DNA of 16,652 bases from Chloromonas sp. AAM2 (lineage: Eukaryota; Chlorophyta; Chlorophyceae; Chlamydomonadales; Chlamydomonadaceae): positions 4,557 to 21,208 of the forward strand of contig QAXH01005312.1 in the NCBI GenBank assembly GCA_004335635.1, in the 5' to 3' direction. The position numbers and the translations under genes are program-made. Below, in pieces: positions 16,326 to 16,652 of this stretch. A model generated the notes under the pieces. It did not search any database and was not told the DNA's origin. It was given only the letters and a program-made list of their open reading frames with translations. Positions within the stretch are counted from its first letter, which is position 1. Each line of letters starts with the position of its first letter.

Positions 16326-16652
16326 GGCGTGCGAACACATGCGCTAGTGAACACACGCACGACGGGCGAGCGGACACACGCTCGACGGGCGAACGAATAC
16401 ACGCGGGGCGAGCTAGTGAACACACGCGCGACGGGCTTATGAACACACGCGGGACGGGCTAGCAAACACGTGCGATGGGCGAGCGAAACGAGCGAGCGAA
16501 CACATGCGCGACGGGCGATTGAGCACACGCGCGACGGGCGTTTGAGCACACGCGCGACGGACGTGCGATCACACGCGCGACGGGCGATTGAGCACACGCG
16601 CGACGGGCGAGCGAGCACACGCGCGACGGGCGAGCGAGCACACGCGCGACGG
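16326..16652. repeat. 24-bp minisatellite at the right edge, in an intron of the helical-repeat gene
   Basis: The unit is about GCGAGCGAGCACACGCGCGA plus CGGG. It is nearly perfect from about 16495 to the window end and more degenerate towards 16326, with about 13 copies. The exon at 16264 has an acceptor (GTTCGCAG|TCGTGC) on this side, so the array is intronic. The 24-bp period is divisible by three and keeps long frames open on both strands. Confidence 0.92.

Noticed and set aside
16253..16618. Long minus-strand frames of RRACVRSPVAR-type repeats
   Set aside because: They are products of the 24-bp minisatellite, and the real exon begins at 16264 after a clear acceptor.

Overview
The window looks like nuclear DNA from a green alga, probably Chlorophyceae (chlamydomonadalean-like); I cannot name the species. 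The reasons are short GC-rich exons separated by introns of about 150 to 880 nt, many intronic minisatellites, a chloroplast transit-like N terminus, and TGTAA poly(A)-type signals. There are no bacterial operons, Shine-Dalgarno sites or CRISPR arrays. The longest open frames are mostly single exons or shadows, so the genes were rebuilt by joining exons. Every junction used was checked for codon phase.

Layout. (1) 124-2415, minus strand: the first five exons (206 codons) of an ABC1-family atypical kinase (ABC1K/UbiB). It carries the KxGQ motif, and its sequence resembles the plastid/plastoglobule clade; its kinase core lies beyond the left edge. (2) 2416-2892: a 477-bp head-to-head gap between start codons. 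(3) 2893-9817, plus strand: a complete 11-exon gene for an 886-aa WD40 protein homologous to WDR75/Utp17, a nucleolar t-UTP (UTP-A) factor of the small-subunit processome. (4) 9818-11975: a convergent intergenic region with poly(A)-type signals and no supportable gene. (5) 11976 to beyond 16264, minus strand: at least seven exons (556 or more aa) of an alpha-helical-repeat protein. It resembles the FASTK/OPR type of organellar RNA-binding proteins, but I cannot assign it firmly.

The most interesting content is in the WDR75 introns. Three copies of a 68-70-nt element lie in sense orientation, one in intron 2 and two in intron 7. Each has a perfect box C (ATGATGA), a box D (CTGA), a closing terminal stem, and an identical 12-nt stretch before box D. 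They are best read as intron-encoded C/D box snoRNAs hosted by a ribosome-biogenesis gene. The D guide appears complementary, from memory of conserved rRNA, to a segment of 25S rRNA. If so, one transcript would supply both a processome protein and an rRNA methylation guide.

Other structural points are two GC-AG introns with the same GCAAGC donor, a 3' splice site carried by the last unit of a 31-bp minisatellite, a recent partial exon duplication in the third gene, and a 24-bp minisatellite at the right edge that creates false open frames.
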